Assembly (NCBI RefSeq): GCF_018861315.1
Contig: NZ_JAHLDL010000012.1
Location: 62,001 to 126,000 of the forward strand
Length of the DNA: 64,000 nucleotides
Source: Clostridium bowmanii
Lineage (GTDB): Bacteria; Bacillota; Clostridia; Clostridiales; Clostridiaceae
Reading direction: 5' to 3'
Under the pieces are notes generated by a model, which saw only the letters and a program-made list of their open reading frames with translations, made no database searches and had not been told where the DNA came from. Position 1 is the first letter of the stretch, and every line of letters begins with the position of its first letter. Of this stretch, positions 54,486-63,252 are shown piece by piece. The position numbers were made by a program, and so were the translations under genes.

Positions 54486-55244
54486 ATGTTAAGAGTAGTT
54501 TTAGTTGATGATGAAAAATTGTCTTTGGACGAACTAAGTTTTATTTTGAGCAAAAACAGTGAGATAGAAATTATAGGTAAGTATTATGATCCCTTAATAG
54601 CTTTAGAATTTATTAGAAAATCTAAACCTGAAATTGTTTTTCTAGATATCGAAATTCCAGAGATTGACGGGTTTACTTTAGCTGAGGAGATAAGTAAGAT
54701 GGATTTTTCAGTGAATATTGTGTTTGCAACAGTATTTGATAAGTATGCTGTAAAAGCTTTTGAAATTAATGCTATCGATTATGTTTTGAAACCATTTTCA
54801 GAGAAAAGGCTACAAATTACTATGGATAAAATAAATGAAAGGTATAATTGCGATGAAAATATACCATCTTGTAGCTATAATAATATACTTCCAGAAAAGC
54901 AAGCAATTTCGGGCATGAAGAAGCTACCACTTTGGAAGGAAGAATGCATATATCTTGTTCATCCAAAAGATATATTATATTGCACGGTTATAAATAAAGA
55001 GGTGCTTGTATTAACCATGGATGATAAATTTACTACGCAGTATACTTTAAATCAATTAGGAAATAAATTGAATTATCATAATTTTTTCCGAAGCCATAAA
55101 AGTTATTTAGTTAATTTAGACAAAATTTATAAAATAGTCCCCTGGTTTAATAGTACTTTTGTATTGAAAATAGAAGACCGCAAAGATGAAGTGCCAGTAA
55201 GTAGACACTATGTTAAGGACTTTAAAAGAATAATTGATATGTAA
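54486..55244 (+). CDS. LytTR-family response regulator
   Basis: 252 residues. Receiver domain with acidic pair D8-D9, phospho-acceptor D54 in VFLDIEIPEIDG, and Lys in DYVLKPFS. A LytTR DNA-binding domain (about 145-250) follows: ECIYLVHPKDILYCTVI, then FFRSHKSYLVNLDKIYKIVPW and VPVSRHYVKDFK. It should bind direct repeats at target promoters. Ribosome site AGGTGGGG. Middle gene of a kinase-regulator-receiver set. Confidence 0.92.
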   Translation: MLRVVLVDDEKLSLDELSFILSKNSEIEIIGKYYDPLIALEFIRKSKPEIVFLDIEIPEIDGFTLAEEISKMDFSVNIVFATVFDKYAVKAFEINAIDYVLKPFSEKRLQITMDKINERYNCDENIPSCSYNNILPEKQAISGMKKLPLWKEECIYLVHPKDILYCTVINKEVLVLTMDDKFTTQYTLNQLGNKLNYHNFFRSHKSYLVNLDKIYKIVPWFNSTFVLKIEDRKDEVPVSRHYVKDFKRIIDM

Positions 55245-55301
55245 GGCATAGTTTTACTTACTTCTTTAAATTATATCATTGATAAAGGTAGTGAAAATTA
55301 A

Positions 55302-55685
55302 ATGAAAAAAATACTAATAGTAGATGATGAAGTTAATAATAGGTTATTACTGGAGGAAATACTTGAAGAGTTTAAAGAACAAGGGGTAGAAATACTTATG
55401 GAGGAAGATGGAAAAAAAGCTCTAAATATAATCATAAATGAGAGGCCTAATTTGGTATTTCTAGACATTATGATGCCTACATTAGATGGCTATGAGGTAT
55501 GCAATATAGTAAAAAAGGAATTAAAGCTGACTGATATTTATATAGTACTTCTAACTGCAAAAGGACAAGCAGAAGATAAAAATAGAGGGCATGACGTTTT
55601 ATGCGATAAATATATTACTAAACCCTTTTATTTTAATGAAGTTTTATCTATAGCAGAAAATGTACTTGGATTAATAGTTCACTAA
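55302..55685 (+). CDS. Stand-alone response-regulator receiver domain
   Basis: 127 residues, a CheY-like receiver only. D8-D9, phospho-acceptor D55 in VFLDIMMPTLDGYE, T in VLLTAKGQ, and K in YITKPFYF. No output domain. It could serve as phosphate sink or phosphorelay intermediate for the neighbouring kinase, or talk to another partner such as the sporulation phosphorelay; the sequence does not decide. Weak ribosome site (GGTAGTGAAA). 57 nt after the LytTR gene. Confidence 0.88.
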   Translation: MKKILIVDDEVNNRLLLEEILEEFKEQGVEILMEEDGKKALNIIINERPNLVFLDIMMPTLDGYEVCNIVKKELKLTDIYIVLLTAKGQAEDKNRGHDVLCDKYITKPFYFNEVLSIAENVLGLIVH

Positions 55686-55710
55686 ATTTCATTAATATGA
55701 TAAATGAGTA

Positions 55711-55773
55711 AAAATAAGTATATATTACATAATGCATTATCAGATGCATTTTTCGTAGTATGTACTTTTTTTA
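55711..55773. repeat. Intergenic hairpin, copy D (minimal form), probably terminator
   Basis: AAGTATATATTAC-AT-AATGCAT (55716-55737) pairs with ATGCATT (55744-55750) and GTAGTATGTACTT (755-767), followed by seven T. The left arm equals that of copy C. It lies 26 nt after the lone receiver gene and can end its transcript. Confidence 0.7.
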
Positions 55774-55993
55774 TAGTGATATTTATTTGAAATTATATTA
55801 AAGGGTAAAAATTCAATGAGCACTTGTGTTTAAATATTATAAAATTGACGAAAATAAATAAAGTAGTTCTTTTTTTATAAAGTAGTGTAAATAAATTAAG
55901 ACAAATGTAAAGTTCGTCACCATAAGGGTACAAAGTTTTTAAAATAATGTTATACTATTAGAAGAAATTATTAGGGATGAGAGGTAAAAATAT
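55774..55993 (+). other. Gene-free region upstream of recQ
   Basis: AT-rich with a -10-like TTATACTATT near 55950 and ribosome site GATGAGAGG before recQ. No other feature seen. Confidence 0.4.
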
Positions 55994-58168
55994 ATGTTAC
56001 GTGAAGCACAAGAAAAATTAAAGAAGCATTATGGATATGATAATTTTAGAAAAGGTCAAGATGCTGTAATTGAGAGCATTATGAGCGGAGTAGATACTTT
56101 TGCGGTAATGCCTACGGGTGCAGGAAAATCAGTCTGTTATCAGATACCGGCATTATTACTTCCTGGAGTAACCCTTGTGGTATCACCACTTATATCTCTT
56201 ATGAAGGATCAAGTGGATACATTAAACAGTGTAGGTATAGCGGCAACATATATAAATAGCTCACTCAGTATTAAGGAAGTTAATGAAAGAATTGATAAGG
56301 CCTGTCTAGGTGAGTTTAAGCTTCTTTATGTTGCTCCTGAAAGGCTAGAATCGGAATTTTTCTGTAGTATGTTAAATAGATTGACAATATCACTTTTAGC
56401 AGTGGACGAAGCTCATTGTGTATCCCAGTGGGGACATGATTTTAGGCCTAGTTATGCATCAATCTCTGGACTTATAAGAAAATTACCGGTAAGACCGATA
56501 ATAGCAGCTTTTACAGCTACTGCAACAGAAGCGGTAAGGCACGACGTTATAAAGCTATTAGAATTAAGAAAGCCAGATGTTTATGTAACTGGTTTTGATA
56601 GAGAAAATTTAAGTTTCACTGTTATTCGCGGAGAAAACAAAAGAGATTTTGTTTTAAAATACATTAAAGATAACAAAGATAAAGTAGGAATAATTTATAC
56701 AGCTACAAGAAAAGAAACGGATAATCTTTGTGAAATTTTGCTCAAAAAAGGATATAATGCTGGAAAATATCATGCAGGGCTGGGAGACATAGAGCGGAAA
56801 GAAAACCAAGAAAAGTTTTTGTATGATGATATAAACATTATTGTGGCTACAAATGCTTTTGGAATGGGAATAGATAAATCAAATGTTCGATATGTAATTC
56901 ATTATAATGTGACCAAAAGCATGGAAGCTTATTATCAAGAGGCAGGACGTGGGGGTAGAGATGGGGAGCCTAGTGAGTGTATACTATTATTTTCAGCTGC
57001 AGACGTACTACTCCAAAAATTCTTTATAGAGCAAAGTGTGGGATCACCTGAAAGAAAGATAAATGAATATAAGAAACTTCAAGCTATGGTGGATTATGCG
57101 CATACCAGTAGATGCCTCAGAAAATTTATTTTAGAATATTTTGGGGAAGAGAACGTTCAAGACAAATGTGGAAATTGTAGTACCTGTAATGATGAAAGTG
57201 AACTGGTAGATATAACTATAGAGGCACAAAAAATATTTTCTTGCATCCTTCGTATGAAAGAGAGGTTTGGTACCACTTTAATTGCAGAGGTGCTCAGGGG
57301 CTCAAAGAATAAAAAAGTTTTAGATCTTGGATTTGATAAGCTATCTACTTACGGAATAATAAAGCAATACACTGTTAAAGAAATAAGGGACCTTATAAAT
57401 GTGCTTACAGCAGAAGAGTATCTTTCCCTTGAGGATGGTAAGTTTCCAGTAGTTCGTTTAAAAGAAAAAGCAGTGGCAGTACTTAAAAGTAAGGAAAAAG
57501 TCTATCAAAAGGTTGAGAAAAGAAAAGCTAAGGTATCTCGCGATACTGGGTTATTTGAAATTCTGCGTACTCTTCGGAAAGAAATATCCGAAAGAGAAAA
57601 AGTTCCACCATATATTGTTTTTGCAGATAGCGCCCTAAGAGAAATGAGTGAGTATTTTCCAGTAAATAAAAAAGAGATGCTTAATATAAAAGGGGTAGGA
57701 GAATCTAAGCTTAATAAGTATGGTGAGGAATTTATTGAGGCTATAAAAAAATATATGGGTGAAAATAATATAGAACTTATACCAGATATGCTATATAATG
57801 AAGAAGTTGATATTGCGGCTATAAGTGAACCTGTGGTAGATGGAAAAGGCGAAAATGAAGATAAGGTGCCTAGTTATGTAATTACTTATAATATGTATAA
57901 AGAGGGCATGCGCATAGAGGATATAATAAACGAAAGACAATTAAAAAGTCTTACAATACAAGATCATATATTAAAATGTGCTTATGAGGGTTTTGAAGTG
58001 AATTTGGATGATTTTATTCCAAAACAGCATGAAGCACTTATTATAGAGGTTATAGAAAAAATCGGAGCTTCAAAATTAAAACCTATTAAAGATGCATTGC
58101 CAAAGGAAATAGATTATTTAGCTATAAAAGCAGCTATATTTAAGTATTCTAACAACAAAATTTCTTAG
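55994..58168 (+). CDS. recQ: ATP-dependent DNA helicase RecQ
   Basis: 3'-5' helicase for recombination and repair; 724 residues. Helicase core: FRKGQDAVIESIM (motif 0), MPTGAGKSVCYQ (I), VVSPLISLMKDQ (Ia), AVDEAHCVSQWGHDFRPSY (II), AAFTATAT (III), TNAFGMGIDKSNVRYVIH (V), YYQEAGRGGRDG (VI). The zinc site is C-RKF...C-G-N-C-ST-C, then RQC and HRDC (about 530-600, VPPYIVFADSALREM). An extra helical C-terminus (about 615-724, FEVNLDDFIPKQHEAL) resembles the helix-turn-helix tail of some Firmicute RecQ. Sixteen nt before the DEAD-box gene. Confidence 0.96.
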   Translation: MLREAQEKLKKHYGYDNFRKGQDAVIESIMSGVDTFAVMPTGAGKSVCYQIPALLLPGVTLVVSPLISLMKDQVDTLNSVGIAATYINSSLSIKEVNERIDKACLGEFKLLYVAPERLESEFFCSMLNRLTISLLAVDEAHCVSQWGHDFRPSYASISGLIRKLPVRPIIAAFTATATEAVRHDVIKLLELRKPDVYVTGFDRENLSFTVIRGENKRDFVLKYIKDNKDKVGIIYTATRKETDNLCEILLKKGYNAGKYHAGLGDIERKENQEKFLYDDINIIVATNAFGMGIDKSNVRYVIHYNVTKSMEAYYQEAGRGGRDGEPSECILLFSAADVLLQKFFIEQSVGSPERKINEYKKLQAMVDYAHTSRCLRKFILEYFGEENVQDKCGNCSTCNDESELVDITIEAQKIFSCILRMKERFGTTLIAEVLRGSKNKKVLDLGFDKLSTYGIIKQYTVKEIRDLINVLTAEEYLSLEDGKFPVVRLKEKAVAVLKSKEKVYQKVEKRKAKVSRDTGLFEILRTLRKEISEREKVPPYIVFADSALREMSEYFPVNKKEMLNIKGVGESKLNKYGEEFIEAIKKYMGENNIELIPDMLYNEEVDIAAISEPVVDGKGENEDKVPSYVITYNMYKEGMRIEDIINERQLKSLTIQDHILKCAYEGFEVNLDDFIPKQHEALIIEVIEKIGASKLKPIKDALPKEIDYLAIKAAIFKYSNNKIS

Positions 58169-58183
58169 AAAAAAGGAGAAAAC

Positions 58184-59386
58184 ATGAATAAATCATTTAA
58201 CGAACTAGGATTACAAGAAAACCTTATAGAAGGTTTAAAAAAACAAGGAATTGAAAGTCCAACAGAAATTCAAGTAAAGGCTATTCCGCTAGGACTTGAA
58301 AACAAGGATATCATAGGAGAATCAGAAACAGGAACAGGAAAAACACTAGCTTACCTACTTCCTATATTTCAAAAGATAGACATTACATCAAAGGATATTC
58401 AAGCCATTATACTTGCACCTACTCATGAACTTGCAATGCAAATACACAAACAGATAGAACTTTTATCAGAAAACTCTGCTTCGCAAGTAAAATCTACTAG
58501 CATAATAGGCAATGTTAATATTAAAAGACAGCTAGAGTATCTTAAGGAGAAGCCACATATAATAGTTGGTTCTGCAGGAAGAATTTTAGAACTTATAACT
58601 ATGAAGAAACTAAAATCACATGGGGTAAAGACTATAGTAATCGATGAAGGCGATAGAATGATAGACGAAAATAACATAGAGGGAGTAAAGTCCATAATTA
58701 AAACCACCCTTAGAGATAGACAAATTATGTTGTTTTCAGCTACGATTTCACTTAAAGCAGTAGAAATTGCTAAAACATTAATGAAGGATGCAGAGGTTAT
58801 TAAAGTAGGGGACAAAAGTGTTGTAAACCCTAACATAGAGCATATGTATTTCGTGGTTGAAAGGAGAGAAAAACTGATTCTTTTAAGGAAACTTATAAGT
58901 GCGACTAACCCTAAAAAAGCAATAATATTTATTAACAAAAGTGATGAAGTAGAAATTACAACTTCAAAGCTTAGCTATCATGGATTAAGTGTAGAAGGAA
59001 TTCACGGAACATCTGAAAAAGAAAATAGAAAGAAAGCGATTGAGGATTTTAATGCAGGAAAAATCCAGCTTTTAGTGGCCTCTGATTTAGCTGCTAGAGG
59101 GCTTGATATAGAAGGAGTAACACATATATTTAACCTAGATATACCAGAGAATTCTAAGGACTATTTACATAGAGTTGGTAGAACAGCAAGAATGGGTCAA
59201 CATGGGTTTGCACTATCAATAGCAGAAGAAAGAGAACTTGATTTAATTAAAACATATGAAAAAGATTTTAATATAGAAATTTTGCCAAAAGATATCTTCA
59301 AGGGAATAATTATTGATCCAGAGGACTCGCCTAAAGCTAAACGCGCAGAAAGGCTCCAAAATAAAACATCAAATTTAAAAAAATAA
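58184..59386 (+). CDS. DEAD-box-type RNA helicase with DEGD motif II
   Basis: 400 residues. Q-motif FNELGLQENLIEGL ... SPTEIQ, motif I SETGTGKT, Ia APTHELAMQ, Ib GSAGRIL, II DEGD (154-157), III SAT, IV IIFINKSDEVE, V ASDLAARGLDIEG, VI HRVGRTARMG. Motifs Ia (PTHELA for PTRELA), Ib (SAGR for TPGR), II (DEGD for DEAD) and VI (GRTAR for GRTGR) all deviate, so this is a divergent family member. It should be active, since the D-E pair and Walker Lys are kept. There is no C-terminal RNA-binding extension. AAAGGAGAAA precedes the ATG; probably in an operon with recQ. Confidence 0.9.
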   Translation: MNKSFNELGLQENLIEGLKKQGIESPTEIQVKAIPLGLENKDIIGESETGTGKTLAYLLPIFQKIDITSKDIQAIILAPTHELAMQIHKQIELLSENSASQVKSTSIIGNVNIKRQLEYLKEKPHIIVGSAGRILELITMKKLKSHGVKTIVIDEGDRMIDENNIEGVKSIIKTTLRDRQIMLFSATISLKAVEIAKTLMKDAEVIKVGDKSVVNPNIEHMYFVVERREKLILLRKLISATNPKKAIIFINKSDEVEITTSKLSYHGLSVEGIHGTSEKENRKKAIEDFNAGKIQLLVASDLAARGLDIEGVTHIFNLDIPENSKDYLHRVGRTARMGQHGFALSIAEERELDLIKTYEKDFNIEILPKDIFKGIIIDPEDSPKAKRAERLQNKTSNLKK

Positions 59387-59472
59387 ATAGTTAAGGAATA
59401 AATTATATTAGCTTAGGTTCATTCCTTATGGTATAATGGTTCAGTGGTTTCGACTATAATGAAATTACTTAA

Positions 59473-61107
<1,635 letters not shown>

Positions 61108-61110
<3 letters not shown>

Positions 61111-61153
61111 AAGAAGCACTTCTAATAATTATTATTAGAAGTGCTTCTTTTAT
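61108..61153. terminator. Terminator between the ABC-F gene and the Cys-rich gene
   Basis: AAAAGAAGCACTTCTAATAA pairs perfectly with its complement; T-run on the plus strand and A-run on the other side, so it can serve both convergent genes. Confidence 0.93.
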
Positions 61154-61157
61154 TTAA

Positions 61158-61394
61158 CTAAAAAAAGCCACCAAACCCTCTGCCGCAACCACCACCACAG
61201 TTACTTCCACCACCTAAAAGTAAAAGAAGTAACCAAATGCCACTGCCACCACCTATTCCACCGATGCCATTTCCGCATCCATTTCCGCAACTATTTCCAC
61301 AATTGTTTCCACAACCACTGTTATTTCCACAGTTGGAAGTAGGCCTACAGCAACAGTTATTATTACAACAACAATTATTATGTCTATGACTCAT
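61158..61394 (-). CDS. Cys/Gly/Asn-rich small protein, probably spore surface
   Basis: 78 residues: MSHRHNNCCCNNNCCCRP, then CGNNSGCGNNCGNSCGNGCG, a Gly stretch, the hydrophobic IWLLLLLL, and GGGSNCGGGCGRGFGGFF. Sixteen Cys (20%) and a large share of Gly. GGAGG stands before the ATG on the minus strand, so the frame is probably translated. Such Cys-rich, Gly-rich small proteins with a W-x-LLLL core are seen in spore coats or exosporium of clostridia; that role is inferred. A modified bacteriocin precursor is an alternative, but no modification enzyme is nearby. Confidence 0.7.
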   Translation of the reverse strand: MSHRHNNCCCNNNCCCRPTSNCGNNSGCGNNCGNSCGNGCGNGIGGIGGGSGIWLLLLLLGGGSNCGGGCGRGFGGFF

Positions 61395-61915
61395 ATAAAT
61401 AACCTCCTTTTAAAATTCGGTACATTCAAATAACTAACAGGTGAATACTTGATATTTATTTAAATGCGCCTAAGTAAAAGCTTGAAAAATCAACTAAAGT
61501 GTATTCATTACTCACTTTAAAAGAATTTTTACACTTTAACTTAAGTATTGGAGATGCTTTGGTAATAATACCATCACAGCTAGGTGATGGACTTCCTTTT
61601 AAAAATCGTCAAATAAAGGAAGGTATAGCTGGTACTTTAGTATATTCTGGATTTTACTAAGTGTGAATATGAAAATCAAGATATTTATGCAGAATAAATT
61701 AAATGTATAAAGGAGGATTTTTCAAATACTTTTAATTATTAATTGGATTTCACTCCATTTATTGTAAAATAGTGTTATAATGTCAGTATCGTATTTTGCA
61801 ATTATAAGTGGTACATTATTTTATTCCTACAAAAAAAAGGATTTTTAAAAATAATTTAGAATATAATAATAAACTAAAAAAAATCTAAAAAAATCTATAA
61901 ACGGAGGTAAAAGAT
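61395..61915 (+). other. Gene-poor interval with a protein-like relic
   Basis: It contains the relic frame at 61478-61660 and an isolated AAAGGAGG (61710-61717) not followed by a usable start codon. A promoter for the DUF6465 gene is not evident. The rest is AT-rich. Confidence 0.45.
61478..61660 (+). pseudogene. Protein-like open frame without start (possible gene relic)
   Basis: Sixty codons without stop end ...LSIGDALVIIPSQLGDGLPF, KNRQIKEGIAGTLVYSGFY, stop. The composition looks like a real C-terminus, but no ATG or ribosome site precedes it; only an unsupported GTG at 61499. I do not recognise the family. It is probably the tail of a decayed gene, or chance. Confidence 0.3.
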
Positions 61916-62305
61916 ATGAAAAAAGATAGTAATTTAACATCCGCTAAAGAGGCTTTAAGGGCAACGGCAGAAAAAGTTATAAAGTCTACGGAAGAAACAA
62001 AAGAAAATGTGGGAAAAACTATTAATGCAGTGAAGGATACTGCTAAAAGCATTAAAACTAGGACGACTAAAGCAACTACTGCTGCAAAAAAAACAATAGC
62101 TAAGAAAATTGATGTTGGTTTTTATGTTCAATATCATGGAAAAGAAATTAGCAAAAAAACAATACTTGAAAAAGTTTACGAAGAGTGGATAAAATCTCAT
62201 AAAATCTCAGAACTTAAAACTTTATCTGTTTATATAAAAGTTGAAGAAGATACAGCATACTGTTTGGTAAATGAAGAAATTAAAATAAATTTAAAATTAT
62301 CATAA
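61916..62305 (+). CDS. DUF6465-type protein with histone H1-like Lys/Ala/Thr-rich N-terminus
   Basis: 129 residues. Residues 1-62 are Lys/Ala/Thr-rich and probably helical (SAKEALRATAEKVIKSTEET then TRTTKATTAAKKTIAKK), like H1- or PHA-granule-associated sequences. Residues 65-125 form a compact domain: VGFYVQYHGKEISKKTILEK, then LKTLSVYIKVEEDTAYCLVN, a pattern I associate with DUF6465. Function is unknown; DNA or surface binding by the basic part is only a guess. GGAGG lies before the ATG; a terminator follows. Confidence 0.75.
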   Translation: MKKDSNLTSAKEALRATAEKVIKSTEETKENVGKTINAVKDTAKSIKTRTTKATTAAKKTIAKKIDVGFYVQYHGKEISKKTILEKVYEEWIKSHKISELKTLSVYIKVEEDTAYCLVNEEIKINLKLS

Positions 62306-62313
62306 TATAACGT

Positions 62314-62341
62314 TAAAAAAAAGGCCTATAGCCTTTTTTTT
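62314..62341 (+). terminator. Terminator of the DUF6465 gene
   Basis: AAAAAGGC-CTATA-GCCTTTTTTTT; its other side also faces the convergent XRE-cupin gene. Confidence 0.88.
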
Positions 62342-62347
62342 GTGGGA

Positions 62348-62893
62348 TTAGAAAATTAATGGAGTAACAACGATAAGAAACTTAGTGTTTTGATTAAGTG
62401 GGTTTAACCAAGAATGATCTTTTGTTGATGGATATTGAATTGAGTCTCCTGCTTTTACTAAATAATCGGTTCCGGCAAGATTTACAATTAGTGCCCCTTC
62501 AAGTACATAAACAAATTCCTCACCAGGATGATTAGAGTTGCTTCCATGCATTTCTTTTGGCGGAAGTATGACTATCATGGATTCAATTTTTCTTCCAGGA
62601 AAATCTCCACTAATTCTAATAAATTCAGAATTCGAGCCTTCTATTTTAAATACTTTTTCTTCTTCGGACTTAACCAAAAAATTATGTATTTCAGGAGTTT
62701 TGAAGAAATAGTTCATTGTAACATTTAGTGCTTCCGCAATTTTTTTTAATGAAGTTATTGCAAGTGAAGAATAACCATTTTCTACCTGGGATAGAAAGCT
62801 TACTGAAAGACCAGTCTTCATACTTAAATCTTTCAAGGTTAGATTTTTTTCTTTTCTTAGATTACGAATTTTTCCTGATATCTCAGCTATCAT
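62348..62893 (-). CDS. XRE-family regulator with C-terminal cupin domain
   Basis: 181 residues. The N-terminal HTH_3 (about 8-62) is IRNLRKEKNLTLKDLSMKTGLSVSFLSQVENGYSSLAITSLKKIAEALNV. The cupin (about 105-178) has PPKEMHGSNSNHPGEEFVYVLEGALIVNLAG and YLVKAGDSIQYPSTKDHSWLN, with the H/E metal-type positions. This HTH-cupin class (PuuR-like) usually senses a small ligand and controls neighbouring amino-acid or polyamine genes. It is divergent from the permease at 63253, which is the likely target. The ribosome site on the minus strand is GGGGG. Confidence 0.92.
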   Translation of the reverse strand: MIAEISGKIRNLRKEKNLTLKDLSMKTGLSVSFLSQVENGYSSLAITSLKKIAEALNVTMNYFFKTPEIHNFLVKSEEEKVFKIEGSNSEFIRISGDFPGRKIESMIVILPPKEMHGSNSNHPGEEFVYVLEGALIVNLAGTDYLVKAGDSIQYPSTKDHSWLNPLNQNTKFLIVVTPLIF

Positions 62894-63252
62894 TAAATAC
62901 CCCCAAATTTTATTGTTTATTACAATATATAATGGTATATTTTTTTAAAAAAGATCTTATTTTACCAAATGTTATCATAGCTATTAATAGCTATGATAAC
63001 ATATTAAAAAAAAATATTCAATATAAGAAACTTCATAATTACTGTAATATTATAATAATTATGATGTGTATAAAAAAAATATTGTTTTATTTAAATAGTT
63101 ATTGTAATATTCATATAAATTATTGTTATACTTTAAAAATTACTGTTGCACTTAAAAGGTTAGGCATACTATAATTTTTTATGATATAATATATTATAAG
63201 TAACATAATATACTGACTATTAGAATTACATTATAAGAAAGATGGTAAGAAA
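62894..63252. promoter_or_regulatory. Shared control region of the XRE-cupin and permease genes
   Basis: It holds the 17-nt dyad TATTGT-N5-ACAATA (62911-62927), a perfect 32-bp palindrome with half site TGTTATCATAGCTATT (62970-63001), and repeated TATTGTAATAT-like boxes (near 63040, 63079, 63099, 63121). These are likely binding sites of the adjacent regulator; promoters themselves are hidden by AT-richness. No gene is credible here. Confidence 0.6.

Noticed and set aside
61710-61760. Gene behind the isolated AAAGGAGG at 61710
   Set aside because: No ATG, GTG or TTG at suitable distance and early stops in the frames; only an orphan ribosome-like site.
62728-63174. 148-codon plus-strand frame between the XRE-cupin gene and the permease
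   Set aside because: It overlaps the well-supported XRE-cupin gene on the other strand, is Ile/Asn/Tyr/Lys-rich as expected from AT-rich DNA, and runs through the operator palindromes.
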